NCBI GenBank assembly: GCA_029287915.1
Contig: JARFQE010000126.1
Coordinates: forward strand, 1-49,748
Source of the DNA: Arenicellales bacterium
GTDB taxonomy: Bacteria > Pseudomonadota > Gammaproteobacteria > BMS3Bbin11
Direction of reading: 5' to 3'
Length of the DNA stretch: 49,748 bases
Shown here piece after piece: positions 9,249-18,617 of the stretch (its first letter is position 1; every line of letters starts with the position of its first letter). Position numbers and translations under genes: made by a program. The notes under the pieces are model-generated. The model had not been told where the DNA came from. It was given only the letters and a program-made list of their open reading frames with translations, and made no database searches.

Positions 9249-10005
9249 CTGGATAGTTCCTGACTGGCCAGCACCTTCCCATGTGCATGCCGTCACTACA
9301 ACACGTAGCGGAGGGGTCAGCCGGGATAATTACTACAGTATGAACCCCGCTAGCCATGTTAATGATGATGTCCATGCCGTTACTGCAAACCGGCTATTGA
9401 TACAACAGACACTGGGTTTTGCTATACAACCGCATTGGCTGAATCAGACTCATTCGACGAGAATCCTCGATCTTGACCATAAAAACGCCGACAGCAACGC
9501 GGATGGCAGTACTACAACACGGGATGGAGTTGTTTGCGTGGTGCTGACTGCTGATTGTATGCCCGTGTTGTTAACCGATAGACAGGGTCAACGCGTTGCC
9601 GCAATCCATGCGGGCTGGCGAGGTCTGGCAGCCGGAGTGCTTGAAGCCGGAGTTCGTCAGTTTTCCGGTGATCAGGATATCATCGCCTGGCTGGGCCCTG
9701 CTATTGGACCGGATAAGTTCGAAGTTGGAACAGAGGTTATCAGACAACTGTCAACAGGAGCTGTAACCGGGACAGACTGGTACAGAGAGTCGACAGACAA
9801 TGGTAAGTGGCTGGTTGATCTATATAAACTGGCAAGCTTACGTTTACAGAATGTGGGCGTCACTGAGCTCAGCGGCGGAGGATATTGCACATTCAGCGAT
9901 GAGAAACGTTTTTATTCTTATCGCCGGCAGGGGGACTGTGGCCGGATGGCAACTCTGATCTGGCTTGATCATCAGGCCGCCGACGGACAAATAAAACCAT
10001 CCTGA
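9235..10005 (+). CDS. pgeF: Purine nucleoside phosphorylase / YfiH-type polyphenol oxidase family protein
   Basis: This is a member of the YfiH/DUF152 family. Members have been described as multicopper-like oxidases and as purine nucleoside phosphorylases, and PgeF has been linked to peptidoglycan editing. The 256-residue product has the family's His/Cys metal site residues in QTHSTRI, VLTADCMPVLL and AAIHAGWRGLAAGV, and the GPAIGPDKFEVG and YSYRRQGDCGRMATLIWL segments. The ATG at 9235 overlaps the end of rluD by 14 bases and has AGGA upstream. An in-frame ATG at 9223 is possible. It is very likely co-transcribed with rluD. Confidence 0.9.
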   Translation: MLLHDWIVPDWPAPSHVHAVTTTRSGGVSRDNYYSMNPASHVNDDVHAVTANRLLIQQTLGFAIQPHWLNQTHSTRILDLDHKNADSNADGSTTTRDGVVCVVLTADCMPVLLTDRQGQRVAAIHAGWRGLAAGVLEAGVRQFSGDQDIIAWLGPAIGPDKFEVGTEVIRQLSTGAVTGTDWYRESTDNGKWLVDLYKLASLRLQNVGVTELSGGGYCTFSDEKRFYSYRRQGDCGRMATLIWLDHQAADGQIKPS

Positions 10006-10129
10006 ACCACAACCAGGCTGGCAGCAGTCCAAATAAAGCGAAACGCCATAGCATGCCAATGGTATCAGGCCAGTAACTGACTGATACCATTAACATGACA
10101 TAGAGCCAGCCAATGATGATTAAATGCAT
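9893..10129 (-). CDS. Small membrane protein, antisense-overlapping the 3' end of pgeF
   Basis: The 78-residue product begins MHLIIIGWLYVMLMVSVS and has two hydrophobic stretches (about 1-18 and 26-47) followed by a basic RRRPDDQAR tail. Short proteins of this layout (IGWLYV-LM start, GLLP then a W/F-rich helix and an arginine-rich end) occur next to pgeF in other proteobacteria, as far as I recall. The last 113 bases lie antisense to pgeF, so the C-terminal tail may be less conserved. The product has no known function. It could be a non-coding shadow, but only the tail lies opposite a gene, while the two hydrophobic segments are mostly outside it. Confidence 0.5.
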   Translation of the reverse strand: MHLIIIGWLYVMLMVSVSYWPDTIGMLWRFALFGLLPAWLWFRMVLFVRRRPDDQARSELPSGHSPPAGDKNKNVSHR

Positions 10130-10171
10130 ACAGGTTTCTGGTAGATTGTTAGTACCTTGGTTTTTTCAACA

Positions 10172-10462
10172 TTATTGTTGCCAGGCTGTATAGTAACCCA
10201 GGGCACAAAAGTGCAGGACATATGCCTTTTCTTTTTCAGTATTGGTCGCGCAATCAGGAACTTCCCTAATATAGACACCACATTCAATCGGCACTGGTCC
10301 TGCTGCAACAGGACAAGGATTATCATACACCTCCATCCAAGTGAAAGATTGTTCTGTCATTGACCTTCATCTACCAGGGTATACAGCGGTCCAGCAAATC
10401 AGTTTGCTCAGTCAGTCCTGACAGGCTATCAAGATATCCGGTGCCTGTATTGACTTGCATTA
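10172..10462 (-). pseudogene. Degraded DUF4936-like gene (frameshifted remnant)
   Basis: Pieces that recall DUF4936 proteins appear in different minus-strand frames. One frame starts at 10462 with MQVNTGTGYLDSL and reaches LLDRCIPW before a TAG. A second frame, 10360-10172, contains SFTWMEVYDNP, matching the family's TWMEVY signature. A third frame over roughly 10290-10190 reads ILKKKRHMSCTFVPW, resembling the family's C-terminal RHxExFVP motif. No single frame carries all three, so the gene appears broken by at least two indels and lacks its N-terminal part. The 62-codon ORF in the middle might still be translated. The family assignment comes from memory of the motifs and is not certain. Confidence 0.45.
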
Positions 10463-10465
10463 ACT

Positions 10466-12076
10466 TCATGGATGCTTCTGGGTTTCATTGTCAGAGAAAA
10501 TATCTGGCGAAGCATATCCGTGCATCAGCGCCAGCAGATGGTCAGTTATTGTTTTAATTGAAGTGGCCTCGGTCCTATCAATAGTGAAAGATTGTGATAT
10601 TTCACTTTTTGTTAGAGGGTCATGATTATCCTGCTGATGAATAAGTATATCTAATGTCGCCTCAGAGGCGTCACTGCCGTGTATCTGTCTATCGGTGATA
10701 CGCTGTTCCAGTATTGAACGTTCTGCATGGCAGTCAATAATGCGGAAAGGTATATCCAGTAGCGAGGCGAGTTTACTGAATTGCTGACGTTGTTCGGCGC
10801 GCAAAAAGGCAGCATCCACAATTACTGACATGCCAGCGAGAATAATGTGCTCGCAGAGTCTTTGTAGATGATCATAAGTTTGCTCAGATGATTTCTGGTC
10901 ATATATGCCACTGTTGATACCGGACTCGGTACTATCTGTAGGTTTGTGTCCGTGCAGGCGTTTTCGTTCGACGTCTGAGCGGATTCGAATTACAGGCAGG
11001 GCTTCAAGAATGAGCTGACTTATCGTTGTTTTTCCCGATCCACTGAAACCATGCATGATGATCAGTACGGGTTTGTGATCTTTTATGTATTCATTACCGA
11101 GATTGATGTAAGCCTTACATTCTTTGAGAACTGTATCTATTTGCCGCTGAGTTATATCAGCCTGTCCAAGTCGAAGCGCATTTACCTTGGCGCGTACCAT
11201 TGCGCGGTACAGCTTGTAGTATTGAAGTACTGCGAGACTGCTATAGTCTCCGGTTTGCTCAAGATATTTATTTAGTAAGCGCCTGCCAAGGTCTGATCGT
11301 TGATGGTCGTCTAGATCCATGACAAGGAAGGCAATTTCACTGAGGACATCTATCCAGCGCAGTTTTTCATTAAATTCGAGACAGTCAAAGGGTATGACTT
11401 TTTCATTCAATAAAATGATATTTCCCAGGTGCAGATCGCCGTGACATTCACGAATATATCCTTGCTGTTTACGTTTTCTAAATACTGGCTCCAGCTTTTC
11501 GGAAGCATGAGTGCTCCAATTCTCAATCATATCCAGCTTGCTCAGTAGCGCAGGATCCTTGATCTGATGCCGGATCTGATGAAAATTTTCCATCACGGGT
11601 TGTACAGCAGATGCCACAGTACCGAATTCAGATTCAGCTTCAGCGACACTGGCATCCATGTGAAAGTCGGCGATGACTCGTGCAAGCTGGTCTATATGCG
11701 GTTCTCGAAGATCGCCGGAGTCAAGCATAGTGCTGAGTAATGTTTGCGATGGAAACTGTTTCATCTTCACCGCATATTCAAGTGCCTCTCCTTTGCCATT
11801 AATCAGAGGCAGCTCTTCAGTACCAGTGATGGTGATGACATCCAGATAGAGTTCAGGGGCAAAGCGCCGGTTGAGGCGAAGTTCTTCCTGGCAGAAATGC
11901 TTACGCTTTGCCAGTGTTGAAAAATTGAGAAAGCCGAAATTAACCGGCTTCTTGATTTTATAGACAAAGTCACCGGTCAGAATAACCCATGAGATATGGG
12001 TCTCTATGAGTTCGATCTTGTCTACAGCATGGTCGTAGACAGATGGATTAAGCAGGGCATTAATGAGTTTAGTCAT
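10466..12076 (-). CDS. Bifunctional aminoglycoside phosphotransferase-like / P-loop kinase protein
   Basis: The 536-residue product fuses two domains. The N-terminal half (about 1-325) resembles APH/choline kinase-type phosphotransferases, with VYKIKKPVNFGFLNFSTLAKR, the catalytic-loop motif ECHGDLHLGNII and the metal-binding IPFDCLEFNEKLRWIDVLSEIAF. The C-terminal half (about 335-520) is an adenylate-kinase-like P-loop kinase (COG0645 type) with the Walker A motif GFSGSGKTT near residue 345 and RIRSDVERKRLHG. Such fusions are common in proteobacteria and their substrate is unknown; resistance is not implied. Two bases separate the stop of the DUF748-like gene from this start, with GGTCAGGG as ribosome binding site, so the two were once one transcription unit. 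Confidence 0.88.
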   Translation of the reverse strand: MTKLINALLNPSVYDHAVDKIELIETHISWVILTGDFVYKIKKPVNFGFLNFSTLAKRKHFCQEELRLNRRFAPELYLDVITITGTEELPLINGKGEALEYAVKMKQFPSQTLLSTMLDSGDLREPHIDQLARVIADFHMDASVAEAESEFGTVASAVQPVMENFHQIRHQIKDPALLSKLDMIENWSTHASEKLEPVFRKRKQQGYIRECHGDLHLGNIILLNEKVIPFDCLEFNEKLRWIDVLSEIAFLVMDLDDHQRSDLGRRLLNKYLEQTGDYSSLAVLQYYKLYRAMVRAKVNALRLGQADITQRQIDTVLKECKAYINLGNEYIKDHKPVLIIMHGFSGSGKTTISQLILEALPVIRIRSDVERKRLHGHKPTDSTESGINSGIYDQKSSEQTYDHLQRLCEHIILAGMSVIVDAAFLRAEQRQQFSKLASLLDIPFRIIDCHAERSILEQRITDRQIHGSDASEATLDILIHQQDNHDPLTKSEISQSFTIDRTEATSIKTITDHLLALMHGYASPDIFSDNETQKHP

Positions 12077-12077
12077 G

Positions 12078-12494
12078 TTAGCCCTGACCGATATTATATG
12101 GGCAACTCAACGCGAGGTTTGGCATCCTTGCTGTCATCGTCTGCAGCCGGGTTATCGCTGCTGTTTCGATAGCAATGCTTTTTAACAGGGACATCAAGCT
12201 GACATCAAGATATAGCAATGTGTTGGATATCACAGGCTTATCACTAATCGTGACGTCGAGTCCAGGTACGGCTGCGGTACCAGTAAAGGGATTGAAGTCG
12301 ATATTATCTATTGCAACTTTATCCGCACCATTATCGAGTAGGAAGGACTTCAGACTACTACTGATGATGTAAGGTGTTACTGTCAGAATAGTGACAAAAA
12401 GGAGTAGAGTAATGGAAATTACTCGAAGCCAGCGTCTTTGCCAGATCGGTTTTTGTTGAGTTCTATTATTATTTTCTAAACTACCATCAGGCAT
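12078..12494 (-). CDS. Truncated DUF748/AsmA-like protein (N-terminal fragment)
   Basis: The 138-residue ORF has one membrane helix (RVISITLLLFVTILTVTPYII, about 24-44) followed by KVAIDNIDFNPFTGTAAVPGLDV and LLYLDVSLMSLLKSIAIE. This is the N-terminal pattern of DUF748/AsmA-like envelope proteins, which are usually far longer (often near 1000 residues). After about residue 105 the similarity stops and the frame ends in CPYNIGQG. A neighbouring frame over the same DNA reads DNPAADDDSKDAKPRVELPI, which looks like a displaced internal DUF748 piece. I infer a decayed gene that lost most of its body. Its start is normal, with AGGA 8 bases before the ATG, so a short product may be made. Confidence 0.5.
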   Translation of the reverse strand: MPDGSLENNNRTQQKPIWQRRWLRVISITLLLFVTILTVTPYIISSSLKSFLLDNGADKVAIDNIDFNPFTGTAAVPGLDVTISDKPVISNTLLYLDVSLMSLLKSIAIETAAITRLQTMTARMPNLALSCPYNIGQG

Positions 12495-12658
12495 GAGCAG
12501 TTCCTGCTAGGAGAGACACGGTTCACTCAGATTATCTATTCTCTTTCAAGTCTATCGCTAGCGGAATCAGGAAACAAATCATATATTAAACCTGGAAAGG
12601 CAGCTGTTGCTCTATCCTGTGGAGTATATACATGGCGGGATGGCTAGCAGAAACACAA

Positions 12659-12683
12659 TGGCCCTGTCAGATGAGCAGGGCCA
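12659..12683 (-). terminator. Hairpin downstream of clpB, possible terminator
   Basis: TGGCCCTG (12659-12666) pairs perfectly with CAGGGCCA (12676-12683) around a 9-base loop, 38 bases beyond the clpB stop. Read on the minus strand, it is followed by a weakly T-rich stretch rather than a clean T run, so termination strength is uncertain. Confidence 0.5.
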
Positions 12684-12720
12684 ATATGTTAGATTTCGTG
12701 TCAGCAGCAGGAGAGTTTGC

Positions 12721-15303
12721 TTAATCCTGTTTCCTGTTGAAGATGAAAGTACCCTCCCTGGCATCGACCTCGATCATGTCGCCAGGTATGAATTTTCCAC
12801 CGAGAATTTCCTGGGCAAGAGGATTTTCAATCTCGTTTTGAATTGCACGTTTAAGCGGTCTGGCTCCATATACCGGGTCATAGCCTTCTGCGGCAATAAG
12901 ATCAAGGGCGTCTTCAGTGAATTCAAGTCCTAGATCCCTGTCTTCCAGTCTATTACTTAGATACTGAGTCTGGATGGCCGCGATACCACGCAGTTGCTCA
13001 CGATTCAGCGGGTGGAATACCACAATCTCATCTATTCGGTTGATGAACTCAGGGCGGAAATGTGTGCCGACGATATTGAGTACCGACTCCTTCATGGCGT
13101 CATAATTTTCCTCACCAGACATCTCCTGGATGACATCAGAGCCCATATTTGAAGTCATGATGATGACGGTATTGCGAAAATCAACAGTTCGTCCATGCCC
13201 ATCTGTCAGGCGGCCGTCATCCAGTACCTGTAGTAATATATTGAAGACATCTGGATGTGCCTTTTCGACTTCATCTAGCAAGATCACAGAATAGGGTTTT
13301 CTACGAACTGATTCTGTCAGGTAACCGCCTTCCTCGTAACCAACATAGCCCGGAGGTGCACCGATAAGGCGGGCAACCGAATGTTTTTCCATGAACTCTG
13401 ACATGTCTATACGCACCATTGCTTCCTCGGTATCGAACATGAAACTGGCCAGTGCCTTGGTCAGTTCAGTCTTGCCGACGCCTGTTGGCCCGAGGAACAG
13501 AAATGATCCAGTTGGCCGATTGGGATCAGATAGTCCGGCCCGCGAGCGGCGGATGGCATTGGAGACGGCAGTGATGGCTTCTTGCTGTCCAATAACACGG
13601 CTGCCGAGTGATTCTTCCATGCGCAGTAATTTGTCGCGCTCACCTTCAAGCATCTTGGATACAGGGATACCCGTCCACTTGGAGACAATCTCAGCGATCT
13701 CTTCTTCGGTGACCTTGTTGCGTAACAGGGACATCTCTTTTGTTTCTGCCGCTTCTGCAGATTCCAGTTGCTTTTCCAGTTCCGGGATGCGCCCGTACTG
13801 TATTTCGGACATGCGCCCGAGATCACCAGCACGACGCGCGTTTTCCAGTTCATTGCGTGCAGTTTCAAGCTCTTCCTTGATATGGGTAGCACCCTGTAGC
13901 GATGACTTCTCGGCCTTCCAGACTTCTTCGAGATCCGAGTAACGGCGTTCAAGGTCTGAAATCTCTGCTTCCAAATCTACAAGACGTTTTTTAGAAGCCT
14001 CATCACTGTCTTTTTTAACCGCTTCGCGTTCGATCTTGAGCTGGATCAGGCGGCGATCAAGTTTGTCCATTTCTTCCGGCTTGGAGTCAATTTCCATACG
14101 GATCATGGCACCGGCTTCATCAATTAGATCAATCGCCTTGTCCGGCAGATTTCGATCGGTGATATAGCGATGCGACAAAGTAGCCGCCGCTACCAGAGCT
14201 GGGTCGGAGATATCGATGCCGTGATGGACTTCGTAACGCTCCTGTAGTCCTCTTAAGATAGCGATCGTGTCCTCTACGCTGGGTTCATCGACCATGACTT
14301 TCTGGAAACGTCTTTCCAGTGCAGCATCTTTTTCTACATATTCACGGTATTCATCAAGTGTTGTAGCACCAACACAGTGCAGCTCACCGCGTGCGAGTGC
14401 TGGTTTCAGCATATTGCCCGCATCCATGGCCCCTTCAGCTTTGCCAGCACCCACCATGGTGTGTAATTCATCAATAAACAGGATGACATTGCCTTCCTGT
14501 TTTGCGAGGTCATTGAGGACTGCTTTTAAACGCTCTTCGAATTCCCCGCGAAATTTCGCACCCGCAATCAGGGCACCAAGGTCGAGTGATAACAGCCGTT
14601 TACCACGCATGCCTTCCGGTACTTCATTGTTGACAATGCGCTGTGCCAGGCCTTCCAGAATTGCTGTTTTTCCGACCCCTGGTTCCCCGATAAGTACTGG
14701 GTTATTTTTTGTTCTACGCTGTAATACCTGGATGGTACGGCGTATCTCATCATCGCGCCCAATGACCGGGTCGAGCTTGTTCTGCTCAGCACGTTCAGTC
14801 AGGTCGATAGTGTATTTCTGCAAAGCCTGGCGCTGTTCTTCGGCATTCGGGTCATCGACATTTTCGCCACCGCGGACGTCATCAATGGTTTTTTCGATTG
14901 CTCCGCGAATAGCGCCTGCTTTGCGCAGCAGATCGCCAAGAACATCTTTATCATCAACCGCAGCGAGAACAAAGAGTTCACTGGAGATATATTGATCATT
15001 GCGTTTTTGTGCCAGCTTGTCAGTGACATTTAGTAGACGTCCCAGATCATTCGAGAGATGGACATCTCCAGCCGCACCTTCGACTGTCGGGAGTCTATCT
15101 AGTGCTTCGTCAAGGCTGGAGCGTAAGGCGGCTACATTGGTACCTGACTGCGCCAGTATAGGGCGTATACTGCCTCCGTCCTGGTCCATCAACGCGGCCA
15201 TCAGATGGATAGGTTCTATATATTGATTATCACGGCCAACCGCCAGGCTTTGTGCATCAGCAATAGCCATCTGAAACTTGCTTGTCAGTTTATCCATTCG
15301 CAT
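12721..15303 (-). CDS. clpB: ATP-dependent disaggregase ClpB (Hsp104/Hsp100)
   Basis: ClpB is a hexameric AAA+ chaperone that pulls proteins out of aggregates together with DnaK/DnaJ/GrpE. The 860-residue product matches full-length ClpB. It shows the N domain ([20 protein letters not shown]), Walker A of AAA-1 (GEPGVGKT, residues 206-213), Walker [25 protein letters not shown], and the coiled-coil M domain at about 410-525. AAA-2 carries [15 protein letters not shown] and the sensor region [21 protein letters not shown]. The ATG at 15303 has AGGA about 10 bases upstream. ClpB is usually under sigma-32, but I did not find a convincing heat-shock promoter in the 90-base gap before it. Confidence 0.98.
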   Translation of the reverse strand: MRMDKLTSKFQMAIADAQSLAVGRDNQYIEPIHLMAALMDQDGGSIRPILAQSGTNVAALRSSLDEALDRLPTVEGAAGDVHLSNDLGRLLNVTDKLAQKRNDQYISSELFVLAAVDDKDVLGDLLRKAGAIRGAIEKTIDDVRGGENVDDPNAEEQRQALQKYTIDLTERAEQNKLDPVIGRDDEIRRTIQVLQRRTKNNPVLIGEPGVGKTAILEGLAQRIVNNEVPEGMRGKRLLSLDLGALIAGAKFRGEFEERLKAVLNDLAKQEGNVILFIDELHTMVGAGKAEGAMDAGNMLKPALARGELHCVGATTLDEYREYVEKDAALERRFQKVMVDEPSVEDTIAILRGLQERYEVHHGIDISDPALVAAATLSHRYITDRNLPDKAIDLIDEAGAMIRMEIDSKPEEMDKLDRRLIQLKIEREAVKKDSDEASKKRLVDLEAEISDLERRYSDLEEVWKAEKSSLQGATHIKEELETARNELENARRAGDLGRMSEIQYGRIPELEKQLESAEAAETKEMSLLRNKVTEEEIAEIVSKWTGIPVSKMLEGERDKLLRMEESLGSRVIGQQEAITAVSNAIRRSRAGLSDPNRPTGSFLFLGPTGVGKTELTKALASFMFDTEEAMVRIDMSEFMEKHSVARLIGAPPGYVGYEEGGYLTESVRRKPYSVILLDEVEKAHPDVFNILLQVLDDGRLTDGHGRTVDFRNTVIIMTSNMGSDVIQEMSGEENYDAMKESVLNIVGTHFRPEFINRIDEIVVFHPLNREQLRGIAAIQTQYLSNRLEDRDLGLEFTEDALDLIAAEGYDPVYGARPLKRAIQNEIENPLAQEILGGKFIPGDMIEVDAREGTFIFNRKQD

Positions 15304-15392
15304 GTATTTTGGATCCTCAGGTATTTTTTCAACTGCAGAATATATGGGGCTGCTTGCGGCAGCTTCAATATGAAAGTAGTTGATTGATTACA

Positions 15393-16703
15393 CTATTCCC
15401 CTATCAGTGCTGCCTGCCGTCCGCGTCTCTCATTGACAGTTAGTAATACAACCAGTCCGATGACAAAAAACATCAAGGTCGAGAAGATAGCCTGCCGGTG
15501 ATCACCGTCACTGTACCAGGCAATCAAACCGTAACTCATGGGGCCAATGATGGCGGCCAGTTTGATTGACAGGCCCCAGAGGCCGAAAAACTCCGCCTGG
15601 CGATTTACCGGGGTGAAAAGGCCTACCAGGGCGCGTCCGGCGGACTGGCTGGAACCCATGGCAAGCCCTATCAGGTTGGCAGCGAGCCAGAACTGAGTCC
15701 GGCTATCACCTAACCAGGCGATTGTGATGGCAAGAATCCAGATCATCAGCGTCAGCTCCAGCGTTCGCTTTGCGCCTAGCCGGTCCTGAAATGACCCAAA
15801 AATAAAAGCACCTACGGCAGCAGTGATATTGACCACCATGATCATGATGATGTTTTCAGTTGTAGTGAAATTCATCACTTCCTGTGCATAGATCGCTGCG
15901 ATAACAATGACGGTATAAACGCCACAGCTGAAAATAGACAGAGAAACAAGAAAGCGGAACATATCTCTGAACTGGTGACGATGGCGGATAGTTTCCCGTA
16001 GTCGGGTAAAGCCAATGCGCGTGTAGACAAAGACCGAGGAGGGGGCGCCACCATTAGCCTCTGCTCGTTCCTTCAGGAAAAGAAACGTCGGTGCAGAGGC
16101 AAGAGCAAAAACTAATGCAGTAATCCATAGAGTAACTGGTACATATTGTTCAGCTGTGTGGCCAAGTGGTTTGACAGTTTCGATGTAGAGAATGCACATG
16201 GCGAGCACGAGTAAGCCGCCAATGTAACCGAGTGCCCAGCTGAAACCAGACACCTTGCCAATTTTCTCCGATGGTGCAATTTCCGGCAGAAAAGCAGCGA
16301 TGAGGTTCTCACCAGTACCAAACAGGAATGCAGATCCAGCGAGTAAAAACATGCTTAGATAAAGCTCGCTGGGTCCGGTAAAACCCAACAAGGCCGTCAT
16401 ACTGATGCACCCAATCGTACTGACGGCGAGCATTTTTTTCTTGGCAGCGGAGAAATCGGCTATTGCGCCGAGGATGGGTGCGGTGAGTAAAATCAATGTA
16501 TTTGCGGCGCCTACCGTCATGCTCCATAATAATGTGCCTGTGCCGCCATTGCTGCTGTCAACCGCTGCTGCGAGAACACCGACGAAATAGGCATTGTATA
16601 TGGCAGTTAAGACGACAGTGGTATAACCTGAATTGGCAAAATCATACATCGCCCAGGATATCAGTTCCCGGCGCGGGGCGAGGCTTCTGGTGATATAAGT
16701 CAT
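15393..16703 (-). CDS. MFS transporter, UMF1 (Atg22-like) family
   Basis: The 436-residue product has about 12 hydrophobic helices. Its N-terminal ELISWAMYDFANSGYTTVVLTAIYNAYF is the signature of the UMF1/COG2270 branch of the major facilitator superfamily, related to yeast Atg22. The GAIADFSAAKKKML loop between helices 2 and 3 and the FGSFQDRLGAKRTLEL loop in the second half are the typical MFS repeat motifs. Substrates are not established for bacterial members. It ends 90 bases before clpB on the same strand and starts 38 bases after egtD ends, so it may be transcribed with egtD; whether it moves ergothioneine or its precursors is speculative. Confidence 0.88.
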   Translation of the reverse strand: MTYITRSLAPRRELISWAMYDFANSGYTTVVLTAIYNAYFVGVLAAAVDSSNGGTGTLLWSMTVGAANTLILLTAPILGAIADFSAAKKKMLAVSTIGCISMTALLGFTGPSELYLSMFLLAGSAFLFGTGENLIAAFLPEIAPSEKIGKVSGFSWALGYIGGLLVLAMCILYIETVKPLGHTAEQYVPVTLWITALVFALASAPTFLFLKERAEANGGAPSSVFVYTRIGFTRLRETIRHRHQFRDMFRFLVSLSIFSCGVYTVIVIAAIYAQEVMNFTTTENIIMIMVVNITAAVGAFIFGSFQDRLGAKRTLELTLMIWILAITIAWLGDSRTQFWLAANLIGLAMGSSQSAGRALVGLFTPVNRQAEFFGLWGLSIKLAAIIGPMSYGLIAWYSDGDHRQAIFSTLMFFVIGLVVLLTVNERRGRQAALIGE

Positions 16704-16740
16704 GAACCAGTTTTATTATTTTTAATATACACTTTTTTCT

Positions 16741-17748
16741 TTATTTAAATTTGTTGCAACTTGAAAGTATGAGCATGAACTCATTGTTGTCACCAGTGTA
16801 CACTTGATGTGGTGAGAATCCGGCACTGATCAATAATTGCTGTATAGATTCTTTCGTGTATTTCCTGCTGTATTCGGTGACGATATGCTCTCCGTCATCG
16901 AATTTAATTTCGAGGTCTATCTCTCGTAGGGTAATGGTTTGCTCACGGGTGGATCGCAGTTGCATTTCGATGCGCGATTTATCTGTATCGAAAAAGGCAT
17001 GGTGTATGAAGTTGTCTGTATTAAAATCGCCGTCGAGGGACTGATTTAGAACATTAAGAAGGTTGAGATTAAAAGCTGCTGTGTAACCATCGCTGTCATT
17101 GTAGGCCGCATTTAAAACTGCTGCATCCTTGACCATGTCGACACCAAGTAAAAACCAGTCATCTTCACTTGCAGTTTCTCTTACATCACGTAGAAAACGA
17201 ATTGCCTGCTTATTTGAAAAGTTTCCCAGCGAACTACCCAGGAAAGTATACAGGCTACGCTCATGATGGTTTTCGAATCGCTGCATATCATGCAGAAAGT
17301 CGCCATGCCAGGCATCTATCGAAAGCCAGGGATAGCGGGCAATCAGTCTGCTGGCAGCTTCGATTAGAATTTCTTCACAGACATCCAGCGGCAGGTAGTG
17401 AACCCAGTCATTATGCTGATTGGCAGCCTGTATAAGTAGTTCGGTTTTTTCAGATGTGCCACTACCATATTCAACGATTGCGGCGGGCTTGACAGTTGCG
17501 ATGATATCATCAGCATATTTTCTTAGCAGAGCTGATTCTGCACGTGTTAAATAATACTCTTTTGTCTGGCATATCTGATCGAACAGCTTCGATCCTGTTT
17601 CATCATAAAAATACTTGGGTGGTAGTGAGCGCGGACTGCCTGTAAGTCCGGCATGAACATCTACGACCAGAGAATCAAGCTGTGGGCCCGGAGTTAATCG
17701 ATTTAGCTTAAATCTGTCAGTATTTACTGCATCTACTACATCATGCAT
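16741..17748 (-). CDS. egtD: L-histidine N(alpha)-methyltransferase
   Basis: EgtD trimethylates histidine with S-adenosylmethionine to give hercynine, the first step of ergothioneine synthesis. The 335-residue product has the family start LTPGPQLDSLVVDVHAGLTGSPRSLPPKYFYDETGS, the SAM-binding IVEYGSGTSEKTELLI, and the EgtD-specific YTFLGSSLGNFSNKQAIRFL. The C-terminal half contains TEYSRKYTKESIQQLLISAGF. It is divergent from egtC and egtB across a 78-base gap, which strengthens the assignment. The MFS gene follows closely on the same strand. The ergothioneine role is well known for this family, and the sequence gives no sign of damage. Confidence 0.95.
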   Translation of the reverse strand: MHDVVDAVNTDRFKLNRLTPGPQLDSLVVDVHAGLTGSPRSLPPKYFYDETGSKLFDQICQTKEYYLTRAESALLRKYADDIIATVKPAAIVEYGSGTSEKTELLIQAANQHNDWVHYLPLDVCEEILIEAASRLIARYPWLSIDAWHGDFLHDMQRFENHHERSLYTFLGSSLGNFSNKQAIRFLRDVRETASEDDWFLLGVDMVKDAAVLNAAYNDSDGYTAAFNLNLLNVLNQSLDGDFNTDNFIHHAFFDTDKSRIEMQLRSTREQTITLREIDLEIKFDDGEHIVTEYSRKYTKESIQQLLISAGFSPHQVYTGDNNEFMLILSSCNKFK

Positions 17749-17826
17749 GGTTATCCTTTACACATTTATGTTTATTTTCATTATACTGAGAGAAGTAACA
17801 CTGTCTAATATTGTTTCAGAGAGATC
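17749..17826. promoter_or_regulatory. Divergent promoter region between egtD and egtC
   Basis: This 78-base AT-rich gap must hold the starts of both egtD (minus) and egtC-egtB (plus). On the plus strand TATACT at 17782-17787 could serve as a -10 element, with TTTACA at 17757-17762 upstream; the 19-base spacing is longer than ideal. No clear operator palindrome is visible. Shared control of the two arms is an inference. Confidence 0.4.
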
Positions 17827-18606
17827 ATGTGCAGACTTGCTGCGTATATTGGCCCTAAATTACGTCTTGAGGATTTGCTCCTGAAGCCGGAACATAGTCT
17901 GTTCAAACAATCCTGGGCACCACGGGAGATGGTGGAAGCACGAATAAATGCTGATGGATATGGCTTTGGCTGGTTCGGTCCCGATCAGCATCCGTTGCGC
18001 TATCGTCATACTATGCCCATCTGGGCAGATCCTAACCTTCCGGAACTGGGGAAAGGACTGGAGTCCGATACCTGGGTTGCCGTCGTACGAAGTGCAACGA
18101 CCAATATTCCGATTAATCTAGCCAACACCATGCCTTATGCGGATGAGAAATATCATTTCATGCATAATGGTTATATCAATCATTTTTCCCGCACACTGCG
18201 ATCCTGCCTGAGGCGTGAATTTAAACCTGAGTTTGAAGATTTGATTGAAGGCAATACCGATTCAGAGCACCTTTTTATGCTGTTTAAGCAGATCATGTGG
18301 GAAACCGATAGTAATGATCCAGCTGAGGCGATGACTGAAATGGTAGCCCGCTTAAAAAAATGGTTAAAGGATGAGCGCGCCCTGCTAAATGTAGTTATTA
18401 CCATACCCGGAAAAATCTGGGCTATGCGCTGTGCAATTAACGGTAATTGCCCGTCGCTGTACTATTCACTCAATCCACCTCCCTTTCCTGAAGCCAGTGT
18501 GGTTGTTTCTGAGCCGTTGACTGATGAGGATGACTGGACAGAGGTTCCACCGCAGTCGTTACTGGTATTTGACGCATGCAATGAACCGGAACATATATAT
18601 TTTTAG
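17827..18606 (+). CDS. egtC: Ergothioneine biosynthesis amidohydrolase EgtC (class II glutamine amidotransferase)
   Basis: EgtC removes the gamma-glutamyl group from the sulfoxide conjugate made by EgtB. The 259-residue product starts MCRLAAYIG, so Cys2 becomes the N-terminal nucleophile of this Ntn-type hydrolase after Met removal. The class II amidotransferase motifs follow: NADGYGFGWFG (about 40-50), VAVVRSATTNIP, NTMPYADEKYHFMHNGYINHF and EGNTDSEHLFMLF. Similar proteins such as YafJ occur outside ergothioneine loci, but the immediate neighbours egtB and egtD support EgtC. The gene lies 11 bases before egtB. Its presence suggests that gamma-glutamylcysteine, not cysteine, is the sulfur donor here. 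Confidence 0.9.
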   Translation: MCRLAAYIGPKLRLEDLLLKPEHSLFKQSWAPREMVEARINADGYGFGWFGPDQHPLRYRHTMPIWADPNLPELGKGLESDTWVAVVRSATTNIPINLANTMPYADEKYHFMHNGYINHFSRTLRSCLRREFKPEFEDLIEGNTDSEHLFMLFKQIMWETDSNDPAEAMTEMVARLKKWLKDERALLNVVITIPGKIWAMRCAINGNCPSLYYSLNPPPFPEASVVVSEPLTDEDDWTEVPPQSLLVFDACNEPEHIYF

Positions 18607-18617
18607 AGATCATATCA

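Noticed and set aside
10466-12076. APH-like domain considered as an antibiotic resistance gene
   Set aside because: The APH plus adenylate-kinase-like fusion is a widespread chromosomal family of unknown substrate, with no mobile context here.
14267-14995. Long plus-strand open frame (242 codons) opposite clpB
   Set aside because: It is extremely Ser/Arg-rich, as expected from the antisense of a conserved AAA+ gene, and lacks a ribosome binding site.
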